Shown here: piece after piece, positions 43,578 to 52,180 of the stretch | Numbering within the stretch: the stretch's first letter is position 1 | Layout: each line of letters opens with the position of its first letter | Assembly: GCF_900114035.1 (NCBI RefSeq) | Contig: NZ_FORP01000017.1 | Location: forward strand, 83,168-147,167 | Reading direction: 5' to 3' | Origin: Amycolatopsis sacchari | GTDB lineage: Bacteria > Actinomycetota > Actinomycetes > Mycobacteriales > Pseudonocardiaceae | Length of the DNA: 64,000 nucleotides | Notes under the pieces: model-generated | Told to the model about the DNA's origin: nothing | The model's input: the letters and a program-made list of their open reading frames with translations, nothing else | Database searches by the model: none | Made by a program: the position numbers and the translations under genes

Positions 43578-44916
43578 TGTTCACCTTCGCCTCGGCCGCG
43601 GACAGCAGCTGCCCCGGATCGGCGTTCGGGTCGGTGAGCACCGCCTGCATCAGGGTGTCCAGCGCCGCGTAGACCTGCTGCGCGTTCGGCGGCTCGACGC
43701 TGCCCTTCACCGTCGCGGAGGAGTCCAGATAGGACTCGTAGTTCGCCGTGGGCACGTTGGCGTACTTGGTCTTGACCGCGTTCTGCTGGTCACGCACCGC
43801 GCCCTGCCAGATGTCCGGCGTCGGCGTGGCGGGCAGGCCGACGGGCTGCTGACCGTCCGCGTAGCTCTTGACGTGGGCGTCGAAGCGGTCGGGGTTGAGG
43901 TACTTCCACTGGATCCACTCGAGCCCGGCCTTGACCTTCGCGGGCGACGCCTTCGGGTTGATCATGTAGCCCTCGCCGCCGAGCAGCGTGCCCTGCCCGC
44001 CGGGCATCCCGGCGAGGCCGTAGTCGGCGTAGTGCCCGTTGAACTGCTTGACCAGCACGGGCACGTTGTCCGGCGCGGCCAGGTACATGCCGAGCTGCCC
44101 CGCGCCCATCATGCGCTGCACGTCCTGCGCTTCGAGCAGCTGCTTGGCGCCCATGCTGTTGTCGGTCCAGCGCATGTCGTGCAGGTAGCGGAGCACGGCG
44201 CGGCCCTTGTCGTTGTTGAAGTCCGCCTTCCACCTGTCGCCGTCCTGCCGCGCGATGGCCCCGCCCATCGAGTACATCCACGCGGTGAAGTGCCAGCCAC
44301 CCTGGTTGTTCTTGCTGTAGTCGGCGTAGCCCACGACCCCGCCGCCGAGCGCGGCGATCTTCTGCGCGGCGGCCCGCACCTCGTCCCACGTCCGCGGCGG
44401 GTGGTCGGGGTCGAGCCCGGCGCGCTGGAACAGCGGGCGGCTGTAGAGCAGGCCCATCGTGTAGTTCGCGGTGGGCAGGCCGTAGAGCCGGCCACGCGCG
44501 TCGCGGAAGTTGTCGAGCAGCTGCGGCTGGATGTCGCCGACGTGCGGCAGGTCCTTCACGGCGTCGGTGATGTCCGCGGCCTGGTGGCGCGCGATGAGCT
44601 GGGCGGGGTCGGTGAAGTAGACGTAGTAGACGTCCTCCAGCTGACCGCCCGCGAGCTTGGCGGAGAACGTCTTCGGGTCCATGAACCCTTCGTGCGGCTC
44701 GATGTCGATACCGGGGTGGGTCCGCTCGAACTCGGCGACGTCCTGGTCGAACACCTGCCGTTCGAAGGCCTCCGTCTTCGGTGGCTGGCCGGTGACCGTG
44801 ATCGTGACCCGGCCGCCCGGTGCCTGGCCCTCGCCCCCGCCGCACGCCGCGGCGGTGGTGGCCAGCCCTGCCGCCAGCAGGGCGGCGAGCATCCTGCGCG
44901 TTCCCCGTCTTTTCAT
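43555..44916 (-). CDS. ABC sugar importer, substrate-binding lipoprotein
   Basis: A 453-residue extracellular binding protein. It has a basic N-terminus, hydrophobic core and lipobox TTAAAC with lipidated Cys25. The mature part has the family 1 binding-protein pattern: VAEFERTHPGIDIEPHEG, YGLPTANYTMGLLYSRPLFQRAGLDPDHPPRTWDEV, GGEGYMINPKASPAKVKAGLEWIQW. Given the enzymes downstream it probably binds alpha-glucan oligosaccharides. As in the other sugar locus, no ATPase gene accompanies it. A 16-base palindrome lies 47 bases upstream. Confidence 0.92.
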   Translation of the reverse strand: MKRRGTRRMLAALLAAGLATTAAACGGGEGQAPGGRVTITVTGQPPKTEAFERQVFDQDVAEFERTHPGIDIEPHEGFMDPKTFSAKLAGGQLEDVYYVYFTDPAQLIARHQAADITDAVKDLPHVGDIQPQLLDNFRDARGRLYGLPTANYTMGLLYSRPLFQRAGLDPDHPPRTWDEVRAAAQKIAALGGGVVGYADYSKNNQGGWHFTAWMYSMGGAIARQDGDRWKADFNNDKGRAVLRYLHDMRWTDNSMGAKQLLEAQDVQRMMGAGQLGMYLAAPDNVPVLVKQFNGHYADYGLAGMPGGQGTLLGGEGYMINPKASPAKVKAGLEWIQWKYLNPDRFDAHVKSYADGQQPVGLPATPTPDIWQGAVRDQQNAVKTKYANVPTANYESYLDSSATVKGSVEPPNAQQVYAALDTLMQAVLTDPNADPGQLLSAAEAKVNNVLAQVR

Positions 44917-44963
44917 CCGACGCCTCTTCTCGCTCCCGTGACTGCGGTGGCACGTGACGCGGG

Positions 44964-44979
44964 TCACTCTAAAGAGTGA
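44964..44979. promoter_or_regulatory. LacI-type operator of the alpha-glucan operon
   Basis: TCACTCTAAAGAGTGA: two perfect 7-base arms around AA, located between the binding-protein start (44916) and the upstream LacI gene's stop. It is probably the site of that LacI protein. Confidence 0.75.
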
Positions 44980-45024
44980 GACAAGAGGTGCGCAAGCAAT
45001 GAACGAAAAGATGCAACTTTCGAA

Positions 45025-46020
45025 CTACTGGCGGCGGCCGGTCGAACCCCGGACCACCAGCTCCGGGGTGTACAGCAGCTCCTCGGCGGCGACCGTCCCG
45101 CCGGAGATGCGCTTGACGAGCAGCTCCACCACCGCCCGCCCCATCGATTCGATGGGCTGGCGGATCGTCGTCAGCGGCGGGTCGACGCACTGCATCAGCG
45201 CCGAGTCGTCGTAGCCCACCACGGACACGTCGCCGGGCACCGAAGCGCCCTGGCGCCGGACGCAGCGCACCGCGCCGAGCGCGAGCAGGTCGCTCGCCGC
45301 GAGGATCGCGGTCGCCCCCGCCCGCAGCAGCGCCGTCGTCGCGGCCTGCCCGCTCTCCAGCGAGAACATGCCGTGCGAGACCAGGTCCTCGCGGAAGTCC
45401 TCGCCCAGCTTCGCCCGGTACGCCTCGAGTTTGCGGCGCGACGGCACGTGGTCCGGCGGCCCGAGCAGCAGCCCGACCTTCTCGTGCCCGAGCGAGAACA
45501 GGTGGTTGAGCGCCTGCTCCACCGCGACGGCGTCGTCGCACGAGACCTGCGGCAGGCCGAGGTGGCCGATCGCGGCGTTGACCAGCACCGTGGGCAGCTT
45601 GCGCTCGACCAGCCGCCGGTAGTGCTCGTGCGAGGCGTCCGCCTGCGCGTAGAGCCCGCCCGCGAACACCACGCCCGAAACCTGTTGCTGCAGCAGCAGG
45701 TCGACGTACTCCGCCTCCGAGACCCCGCCCGCCGTGCCGGTGCACAGCACGGGCGTGAAGCCCTGCTGCGCCAGCCCGTTGGCCATGATCTCGGCGAGCG
45801 CGGGGAAGATCGGGTTCTGCAGCTCGGGCAGCACGAGCCCGACCAGGCGGGCGCGTTCCCCGCGCAGCTGGGTGGGCCGCTCGTAGCCGAGCACGTCCAG
45901 CGCGGTGAGCACCGCGGTGCGCGTGCTCTCCGCGACCCCGGGCCGTCCGTTGAGGACCCGGCTCACGGTGGCCTCGCTGACCCCCACCTTGCGCGCCACT
46001 TCGGCCAGTCGTCGTGTCAC
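45025..46020 (-). CDS. LacI family regulator of the alpha-glucan locus
   Basis: A 331-residue LacI-type repressor. The helix-turn-helix is at 2-48 (RRLAEVARKVGVSEATVSRVLNGRPGVAESTRTAVLTALDVLGY), followed by a sugar-sensor domain with VLPELQNPIFPALAEIM and the C-terminal PLTTIRQPIESMGR. It lies directly upstream of the binding-protein gene on the same strand. The GTG at 46020 gives the family N-terminus; an upstream in-frame ATG at 46059 is less likely. Confidence 0.9.
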   Translation of the reverse strand: MTRRLAEVARKVGVSEATVSRVLNGRPGVAESTRTAVLTALDVLGYERPTQLRGERARLVGLVLPELQNPIFPALAEIMANGLAQQGFTPVLCTGTAGGVSEAEYVDLLLQQQVSGVVFAGGLYAQADASHEHYRRLVERKLPTVLVNAAIGHLGLPQVSCDDAVAVEQALNHLFSLGHEKVGLLLGPPDHVPSRRKLEAYRAKLGEDFREDLVSHGMFSLESGQAATTALLRAGATAILAASDLLALGAVRCVRRQGASVPGDVSVVGYDDSALMQCVDPPLTTIRQPIESMGRAVVELLVKRISGGTVAAEELLYTPELVVRGSTGRRQ

Positions 46021-46111
46021 GTCTGCAAGTATGCGACAAATTTCTGAAAACGGCTGCAAGATTTTCCGGCGGTTAAGATCGTGTCGCGGATCCGAGCACC
46101 GGGGAGGGGGG

Positions 46112-47203
46112 TTGGGCGGCGAACGAGGTCAGGTCGAGGCGGAGTTCGTGCGCGCGCTCGGGCAGCTCGCCGGCCCGATCCGGGGAACCGTCCTCGTCGT
46201 GCTCAGCGCCTTCGGGGTGCTGTCCACGCCGGCCGCCGCCCTGCCGCTGGCCTTCGCGCTGCTCGCGCTGGCCGTCGTTGCCGGCGCGGTGGACTGCTAC
46301 CACGGCATGACCGGCCGCGCCGGTCCGCTCGCGTATGTCCTCACGTGCGTCAGGGCCGTCGCGATCTGCGTGACGCAGCCGTGGACGGTGCCCGGGCTGT
46401 GGGCGCCCAACGTCCTGACGATCACCGGCATCACGATGCAGTGGCAGTGGCGGCCGCGCCTGACGGTGCCGGCCGTCGCCGGGTTGCTGGTGCTGGAAAC
46501 CGTCGTGGTGGGTTTCGACGACGCGGCGTCGACCCTGGCCCGCGTCGTGGTGGAGACGACGCTCGCGCGGCTGGCGTTCGTGCTGCTGCTGCGGGCCACG
46601 CGCTGGATCGAGCAGGTCCGCGAGCGGCAGGTCGCCCTGCAACGGGCCGAAACCCTCGCGCTGGAACGGCGGCGGCGCGACCGCGAGTACCTGGCGCTGC
46701 TGCACGACACTGCGTCGGCGACCTTCCTCATGGTCGCGGTGCACGAGGCCGAACCGGCCGCCGTCGCCGAGTACGCGCGGCGGGATCTCGCGGTGCTGAC
46801 CGGGGAGAACGGCGCGCACGAAGGGCTCGTCGACCTCGAACCCTCCCTGCGGGGGATCGCGGCGCAGAGCCCGCTCGCGGTGGAGATCTCGTGGGCACCC
46901 GTGCCGCTGCTGCCCGCCTCCGCCGCGCTCGCGCTGGTGCGCGCGGTGCGGGAAGCGCTGCTCAACGTCGAACGCCACGCGGGCGTGGACAGCGCGGAGA
47001 TCACGGTCGAGTCCAAAGGGGACGGTGCCGTGGTGACCGTGACCGACCGGGGGGCCGGGTTCGATCCTGGCGCGGTTTCCCCGCGGCGGCGGGGCATCCG
47101 CGGTTCGCTCGTCGAGCGGATGGAGTCGGCGGGCGGCACCGCGACCGTGACCTCCCGGCCCGGCGCCGGGACCGTCGTCCGGCTGGGGTGGCCGCGTGGC
47201 TGA
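46112..47203 (+). CDS. membrane histidine kinase (NarL-system type)
   Basis: A 363-residue kinase. The first 165 residues hold about five membrane helices. A short coiled linker (168-192) leads to the phospho-acceptor His198 in LLHDTASATF, of the HisKA_3-like kind. The ATPase domain has its N-box at EALLNVERHA (Asn285) and G1 box DRGAGF (312-317), ending in a glycine-rich GTVVRLGW. The TTG at 46112 follows a GGGGAGGGG ribosome site. It overlaps the second kinase-like gene by 8 bases, and a response regulator follows, so the three act together. Confidence 0.85.
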   Translation: MGGERGQVEAEFVRALGQLAGPIRGTVLVVLSAFGVLSTPAAALPLAFALLALAVVAGAVDCYHGMTGRAGPLAYVLTCVRAVAICVTQPWTVPGLWAPNVLTITGITMQWQWRPRLTVPAVAGLLVLETVVVGFDDAASTLARVVVETTLARLAFVLLLRATRWIEQVRERQVALQRAETLALERRRRDREYLALLHDTASATFLMVAVHEAEPAAVAEYARRDLAVLTGENGAHEGLVDLEPSLRGIAAQSPLAVEISWAPVPLLPASAALALVRAVREALLNVERHAGVDSAEITVESKGDGAVVTVTDRGAGFDPGAVSPRRRGIRGSLVERMESAGGTATVTSRPGAGTVVRLGWPRG

Positions 47204-48296
47204 ACCGTTCCTGCCCGGGCGCGTGCTCGCCGCGATCCGGATCGTGCTCCTCGGGGTGACCGCGATCCTGCAGGTCGGGCTCGCCGGATCGGCGTTGTTC
47301 CAGAACCGGTCCGGGTACCACCCCGGCTGGCTCAACGAGACCGCGTACGCGGTGCTGCTGGTGGTGGTCGTGGCCAGCGCGGCGTGGGTCCTGCGTGGCC
47401 GCCCGGTGCCCGCGGCGGTCGCGTTGCCGGGTGCGGCCGTGGTGCTGCTCGCCGCGGCGGCCGCCGCCACGACGGTCCCCCCGCAGTGGTACCTGCTGCC
47501 GCAGCACTGGGCGTTCGGGCTCGTCGGCTGGCACCTGCTCCTGCTGCTGCTCGACCGGATCCGCCCGCTGCTGGCGGCGTTCGCGCTGCACGCGCTGGTC
47601 GGTGGCACGCAGTTCCTGCTCGCGGCCCCGCTCGACCGGATCCGGCTCGGCGAGACCGCGATCGCGATCTCCAGCGTGCTCGGTTTCCAGCTCGCCGTGG
47701 GCCTGCTCGTGCGGTGGGTGGCACGCCGTCTCCGTGAGGTGACGGCGCTCGTGGCGGAACGGGACCGGGCGGCCACCCGTGCCGCGCTCGCCGAGCAGTG
47801 GGAACGCGACCAGCGGGCGCGCTCCGCCGGGCAGCTCGGCACCCTGCTGCCGCTGCTCGCGGGGCTCGCGGACGGCACGCTGGACCCCCGTGCCGAGGAC
47901 GTCCGCGCCCAGTGCGCGCTCGCCGCCGCCCGGCTGCGGCGGCTGTTCGCGGAGAACGACGACGTGCCCGACCCGCTCGTGCACGAGGTGTCGGCGGCGC
48001 TCGACCTGGCCGAACGCCGCGGGGTCGAGGTGTCGTTCGCGGTCAGCGGGGAAGCCGTGCCGGTGCCGACGCCGGTGCGCCGCGCGCTGACCGAACCGGT
48101 GCTGGCCGCGCTCGCGGCCGCGCGCACCCGCGCGCGGGTGAGCCTGCTGCGGACCGAAGCGGAGGTCCGCCTCGCGGTGCTGGCCGACTTCGCCGTCACC
48201 CCGTGGATCCCCGCACGTTCCCCAGGCGTCGAAGTCACGAGTTCCAGCCACGGGGACCGGACGCGGATGGAGGCGAGATGGCAGGTGACGAGCTGA
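47196..48296 (+). CDS. degenerate histidine kinase-like membrane protein
   Basis: A 366-residue protein built like its upstream neighbour: six membrane helices (to about 180), a coiled-coil linker (about 182-215), then a cytoplasmic part. In the position of the N-box it reads RRALTEPVLAALAAA, without the required Asn, and no G1 or G2 box is visible; the linker has no His-Asp pair. It is therefore probably catalytically dead and may be a sensor or regulator for the active kinase. GTG start overlapping the previous stop; the response regulator start lies inside its last codons. Confidence 0.75.
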   Translation: MAEPFLPGRVLAAIRIVLLGVTAILQVGLAGSALFQNRSGYHPGWLNETAYAVLLVVVVASAAWVLRGRPVPAAVALPGAAVVLLAAAAAATTVPPQWYLLPQHWAFGLVGWHLLLLLLDRIRPLLAAFALHALVGGTQFLLAAPLDRIRLGETAIAISSVLGFQLAVGLLVRWVARRLREVTALVAERDRAATRAALAEQWERDQRARSAGQLGTLLPLLAGLADGTLDPRAEDVRAQCALAAARLRRLFAENDDVPDPLVHEVSAALDLAERRGVEVSFAVSGEAVPVPTPVRRALTEPVLAALAAARTRARVSLLRTEAEVRLAVLADFAVTPWIPARSPGVEVTSSSHGDRTRMEARWQVTS

Positions 48297-48928
48297 CCGC
48301 GGTCGTCGTCGACGACCACCCGGCGGTGCGCGCGGGCGTCGCGCACTGGCTGGCGTCGGGCAGCCCGCCGATCAGGGTGGTCGCGGAGGGGGACGACGTG
48401 CGGGCCGCGTGGCTCGACGGCGCGGACGCCGACGTGGTGATCCTCGACCTGCACCTCGGCGGGCCCGCACCCGCGCTGGGCGACCTGAAGCGGCTCGCGG
48501 CGGCCGGGCGCCGCGTGGTCGTCTACTCGATGCGCGCAGACGACGACATCGCGCTGCGCTGCCTCGAACTCGGCGCGCTGTCCTACCTCACCAAGGCCGA
48601 GGGCGCCGAGCACCTCGTCGAAGCCGCGCGTGCGGCGGCGGACGGCCGGCCGTACACGCCACCGTCGCTGGCGGGCGCGCTCGCGGGGGACCGCTCGGCG
48701 CACCGCCCCGCCCTGTCCGCGCGCGAGACCGAGGTGCTCGTCGAGTGGTTCCAGTCGGAGTCCAAGGACTTCGTCGCCCACCGGCTCGGCATCAGCCAGA
48801 ACACGGTCAACTCGCACCTGGAGCGCATCCGCGTGAAGTACGCGCAGATCGGGCGGGAGGCGCCGACGAAGGCCGCGCTCGTCGCCCGCGCGATCCAGGA
48901 CGGGCTGATCAGCGTCGACGACCTGTGA
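48278..48928 (+). CDS. NarL/LuxR-type response regulator
   Basis: A 216-residue response regulator. The receiver has acidic residues Asp12 and Asp13, the phospho-acceptor Asp57 in VILDLHL and Lys in YLTKAEG. A C-terminal LuxR helix-turn-helix spans about 148-210 (LSARETEVLVEWFQSESKDFVAHRLGISQNTVNSHLERIRVKYA). GGAGG stands 4 bases before the ATG, inside the end of the upstream gene. The insert ESKDF before the recognition helix is slightly unusual. Target genes are unknown; the two lipoprotein genes just downstream are candidates. Confidence 0.92.
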   Translation: MAGDELTAVVVDDHPAVRAGVAHWLASGSPPIRVVAEGDDVRAAWLDGADADVVILDLHLGGPAPALGDLKRLAAAGRRVVVYSMRADDDIALRCLELGALSYLTKAEGAEHLVEAARAAADGRPYTPPSLAGALAGDRSAHRPALSARETEVLVEWFQSESKDFVAHRLGISQNTVNSHLERIRVKYAQIGREAPTKAALVARAIQDGLISVDDL

Positions 48929-48985
48929 CCGTGTGGTGCGAACGGCCCACCCCACCGGTGCTCCGGACGGGTTAACGTCGCGGCC

Positions 48986-49597
48986 ATGAGGGGTGGAGTG
49001 CGGCTGATCGCTGCCGCCGTGCTGGGGGTGCTGCTGACCTCGTGCGCAGGCGGGGACGAGGAGCCGGAGCCGCCGCGGGCCACGGTCAACCCCGCGCTGC
49101 CCGCGGCGACCGCGCTCAGCGACCCCGCCACGCCGGTGCCCGCGGGCACGTTCGGCGTGGTCAAGTCGCACAGCACCGGCGACACCCCGCCCGAGGGGGT
49201 GCTGGCGGTCAAGGTCGGCAAGGTGCCGCGGGGCGAGGCGGGCGAGTTCAAGGACGTCAAGAGCCTCACCGGCAACAGCACGGCCGTGCAGCGGGCCACG
49301 CCGTACTTCGTGAACGTGCACTACGCCGTGCTGGCAGGCGATCCACACGCCAGCCCGGTGCGGAAGTTCACTGCGGTCGACGCCGCCGGCACCCGCGCGA
49401 ACGCGCTGAGCGTCCCGGACTCGCTGGAGAAGTGCGAGGACCCCGCCACCGAGCAGGGGGTCACCGAGCTGCGGGCCGAGCAGGTGCGCTGCGCCGTCCT
49501 GTACTTCGACGACCCGGCGGCCACTCCCGCCGCCTTCGTCTACGTCGACCGGACCGCCTACCCGGACGGCGACCACGCCGTGCGGTTCGCGGCCTGA
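48986..49597 (+). CDS. lipoprotein, first of a tandem pair
   Basis: A 203-residue exported lipoprotein: lipobox LLTSC with Cys20, then an acidic/Pro-rich linker and a beta-rich domain (about 55-203) with two Cys (LEKCEDP and RCAVLYF) likely to form a disulfide. I do not recognise a family. It resembles the following gene in layout: YFVNVHY strand, paired Cys, short acidic end. Begins 57 bases after the response regulator. Confidence 0.8.
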   Translation: MRGGVRLIAAAVLGVLLTSCAGGDEEPEPPRATVNPALPAATALSDPATPVPAGTFGVVKSHSTGDTPPEGVLAVKVGKVPRGEAGEFKDVKSLTGNSTAVQRATPYFVNVHYAVLAGDPHASPVRKFTAVDAAGTRANALSVPDSLEKCEDPATEQGVTELRAEQVRCAVLYFDDPAATPAAFVYVDRTAYPDGDHAVRFAA

Positions 49598-49626
49598 GAT
49601 TTCGTTACACAGCAAGGAGTTTCCCA

Positions 49627-50259
49627 GTGAAGCACGTCCGTTCCGCCCTGCTCGCCGCCGCCGTCCTCGCCCCGGTGCTGCTCACCGCGTGCGGCAGCGA
49701 CGACGAACCCACGGTCGCCGCCCCGGCGCCGAGCACGACCGCCGAGTCCACCGCGTCCAGCGCGCCGAGCAGTTCGGCGGCTTCCTCGGCACCCGCGAGC
49801 GCGGGGGAGACCACCGCGCCCGGCACCGAGCTGAAGGTGGGGCAGCGCGCGGTCGTGCCGTTCGAGTACGGCACGTCGAAGAAGGGCACCATCGCGATCA
49901 CCGTCACCGCGATCGAGCGCGGGGAGAACGCGGACCTGGCGAAGTTCGGCGACCGCGCGAAGGGGATCGTCCCGTTCTACGTGCGGGCGACCGTCGAGAA
50001 CGTCGACGGCAGCGACCTGTCCTACAGCTCGCTGCGGCTGCGGGGCGTGGGCCCGGACGGCCGGTCCACCGGCGTGATCATCACCGGCGACACCGACAGG
50101 TGCGAGTCCGAAAGCGCCGACAAGGACTTCAAGACCGCGGGCGCGAAGTACGACACGTGCGTCCTCACCGCGGCCCGTGAGGGTGGCAGCGTGGCCGGGG
50201 CGGAGTTCGACGCCGGTGGCGACGCCTACTCCGACGACCCGGTGGTCTGGAAGGGCTGA
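49627..50259 (+). CDS. lipoprotein, second of a tandem pair (DUF4352-like)
   Basis: A 210-residue exported lipoprotein. Lipobox LLTAC with Cys22, a Ser/Ala/Thr-rich linker (about 30-60), then an Ig-like beta domain (KVGQRAVVPFEYG, FYVRATVENVDGSDL) with a Cys pair (DTDRCES and YDTCVLT). The fold resembles telokin-like DUF4352 proteins. AAGGAG lies 7 bases before the GTG at 49627. Its end overlaps the convergent methyltransferase gene by 34 bases. Confidence 0.8.
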   Translation: MKHVRSALLAAAVLAPVLLTACGSDDEPTVAAPAPSTTAESTASSAPSSSAASSAPASAGETTAPGTELKVGQRAVVPFEYGTSKKGTIAITVTAIERGENADLAKFGDRAKGIVPFYVRATVENVDGSDLSYSSLRLRGVGPDGRSTGVIITGDTDRCESESADKDFKTAGAKYDTCVLTAAREGGSVAGAEFDAGGDAYSDDPVVWKG

Positions 50260-51137
50260 GCGGAAGCCCGGGGCAGCTCGAAGTGCCAGATCAGCATGGC
50301 GGGCACGCCCTCGCCGGCTGCTCGCGCCGCCCCGGGCACCATCGCCGCCAGGCTCCACGGCCAGGTCTCCCACGGGCCGGGTGCCGCCGACGCGGGCTGT
50401 TCCCGCTGGGGCACAACGAGTTCCTCGCAGCCGCGCACCAGCAGCCCCGCGGTCAGCGCGGCACGCAGGTAGTCGCCGACCAGGTGCCGGTGGCTGACCA
50501 CGCGTGCCGGTTCCCCGCCGGGACCCCGTACGGGCGGAACCGAGCCGCGCGCCACCGCCTCCGGGTGCACGTCGGCGAGCACGACGTGCCCGCCGGGCCG
50601 CAGCACCCTCGCGAACTCCGCGAGTACCGGCGCGAGATCCCGCACGTGCGTCAGCGCCAGACCGCACACGACGACGTCCACAGTGGACTCATCGACCGGG
50701 AGCCGCTGCAAGTCGCCGAGGAGGAACTCGCCGGAAGGCACGCGTTTCCGGGCTCGCTCGAGCATTTCCGGTGAACTGTCCACGCCGATGACGCGATGCC
50801 CGCGGTCGGCGAGCCACTCCGCGTACCGGCCCGTCCCGCACGCCGCGTCGAGCGCCACGCCCGGCGGCAACGGGTCCACGATCCGCCGCACCTCGGGTTC
50901 GTCCAAGGCGAACGCCGCATTGCCCGGCTGGTCATAGGTTTCCGCCCACACCCGGTAGCCGTCGACGGTGCTCACCTCGGCGACTTCCACGCCCGTCAGG
51001 GAATCGTCGGCGAGCAGGCGCCGGACCTCGGCGATCCGCGACTCGGTGAACTCCCGGTCGTACTCCCCGGTGAAGGCGCGCAACAGGGCGATGCCCTCGA
51101 TGCCGAGCAGGTAGGCCAGCGGGTGCTCGTAACTCAC
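50226..51137 (-). CDS. class I SAM-dependent methyltransferase
   Basis: A 303-residue Rossmann methyltransferase. Motif I is ALDAACGTGRYAEWLA (95-110), with the acidic VIGVD at 116-120 and motif II/III GDLQRLPVDESTVDVVVCGLALTHV. The first 80 residues are an N-terminal extension. The C-terminal third, rich in Trp and Pro, probably covers the substrate. Substrate unknown. It is a single gene, divergent from nothing close and convergent with the lipoprotein. Confidence 0.87.
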   Translation of the reverse strand: MSYEHPLAYLLGIEGIALLRAFTGEYDREFTESRIAEVRRLLADDSLTGVEVAEVSTVDGYRVWAETYDQPGNAAFALDEPEVRRIVDPLPPGVALDAACGTGRYAEWLADRGHRVIGVDSSPEMLERARKRVPSGEFLLGDLQRLPVDESTVDVVVCGLALTHVRDLAPVLAEFARVLRPGGHVVLADVHPEAVARGSVPPVRGPGGEPARVVSHRHLVGDYLRAALTAGLLVRGCEELVVPQREQPASAAPGPWETWPWSLAAMVPGAARAAGEGVPAMLIWHFELPRASAQPFQTTGSSE

Positions 51138-51148
51138 GGGAAGTGAAG

Positions 51149-52075
51149 TTAGGACCGATCCTCCCCGGCGGCCACCTGTTTTTCCGCGGCCCTGGCGAGG
51201 ACGTCACGCAGGTAGCGGTGTTCCGGGTCGTCGTCGTACATCGGGTGCCACCACATCGCCTCGACGAGCGGGCCCGCCGGGAACGGGCACGGGAGCGCGC
51301 GCACGCCGAGCTCCGGCGGGATCCGGTCGGCCAGGCGGCGTTGCAGCAACGCCACCCGGTCGCTCCCGGCGATGAGCCCCGGCACGGTGAGGAACGTTTC
51401 GGTCACCACGCGGACGTCCGGTTCGATGCCGGTGAGCCGCAGCTGCCGCGCGGCGTGGCTCGACGCGGTCGGGCCGTGGTAGGTCGCCACCCACGGCATG
51501 GCGGCCAGCTGCGTCATGGTCAGCGCCTCGCCGACGTCGGCGTCCGCCGAGACCAGGCACACCCACTCGTCGCGGTAGAGGTCCTGGCACCGCAGGTCGG
51601 TGAGGAACCCGTGGGGCATCAGCAGGAGGTCGAACCCGGTGAGGACCTGCACGGCTTCGTCGATCAGCTGCGGGGTGTGCGGGATGAGGCGCAACCGCGT
51701 GTCCGGCGCCTCCTCGGCGAGCAGCGCCGCGACGGCCGGGCCGAGCACCGCCACGAAGTAGTCGCTCACCAGCAGCCGGAACTCGCGGGTGCTGGCCGCG
51801 GGGTCGAACTCCGAGCCCGTCGTGAACACCCGCTCGATCCCGGACAGCGCGAGCTGCACGCGGTCGCGCAACCGCGACGCGAGCGGCGTGAGCCGGTACT
51901 GGTTGCCGGTGCGGGCGAGCAGCTCGTCGTCGAAGTGGCGGCGGAGTTTCGCCAGCTGGGCCGACACGGCGGGCTGGCTCAGGCCCAGCTGTTCGGCGGC
52001 CCGGCTCACGCTGCGGTGCTGCAGGAGCGCGTCGAGCGCGACCAGCAGGTTGAGGTCGAGCCTGCTCAGGTTCAC
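51149..52075 (-). CDS. LysR family regulator of the aromatic catabolic operon
   Basis: A 308-residue LysR-type regulator: N-terminal helix-turn-helix (NLSRLDLNLLVALDALLQHRSVSRAAEQLGLSQPAVSAQLAKLRRHF, 1-50) and a two-lobed effector domain. The NodD-like mid part (LLMPHGFL, GPTASSHAARQLRLTG) is seen in regulators of aromatic degradation. The GTG at 52075 is chosen because the LysR box at 52087-52103 would otherwise be inside the coding region. It is divergent from the six-gene operon and should activate it in response to a pathway compound. Confidence 0.92.
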   Translation of the reverse strand: MNLSRLDLNLLVALDALLQHRSVSRAAEQLGLSQPAVSAQLAKLRRHFDDELLARTGNQYRLTPLASRLRDRVQLALSGIERVFTTGSEFDPAASTREFRLLVSDYFVAVLGPAVAALLAEEAPDTRLRLIPHTPQLIDEAVQVLTGFDLLLMPHGFLTDLRCQDLYRDEWVCLVSADADVGEALTMTQLAAMPWVATYHGPTASSHAARQLRLTGIEPDVRVVTETFLTVPGLIAGSDRVALLQRRLADRIPPELGVRALPCPFPAGPLVEAMWWHPMYDDDPEHRYLRDVLARAAEKQVAAGEDRS

Positions 52076-52086
52076 GCCCCGCACGG

Positions 52087-52103
52087 TATCAGTGCCAGTG
52101 ATA
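52087..52103. promoter_or_regulatory. LysR box (T-N11-A) between regulator and operon
   Basis: TATCAGTGCCAGTGATA is a near-perfect 17-base palindrome (one mismatched pair) with the T-N11-A core of LysR sites. It lies 12 bases from the regulator's GTG and 78 bases before the first operon gene. Confidence 0.8.
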
Positions 52104-52180
52104 ACGCGCATAGGCGATTTCGTCTTCCCTGATGACGCTTTCCGGTCGACAGTGGGTTCGTCGCTCAAGGAGGAACCGAC

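Noticed and set aside
46021..46075. Direct repeat CTGCAAG upstream of the LacI gene at 46.0 kb
   Set aside because: Two 7-base direct copies without dyad symmetry are too weak to call an operator for a LacI protein; the palindrome at 44964 is a better candidate.
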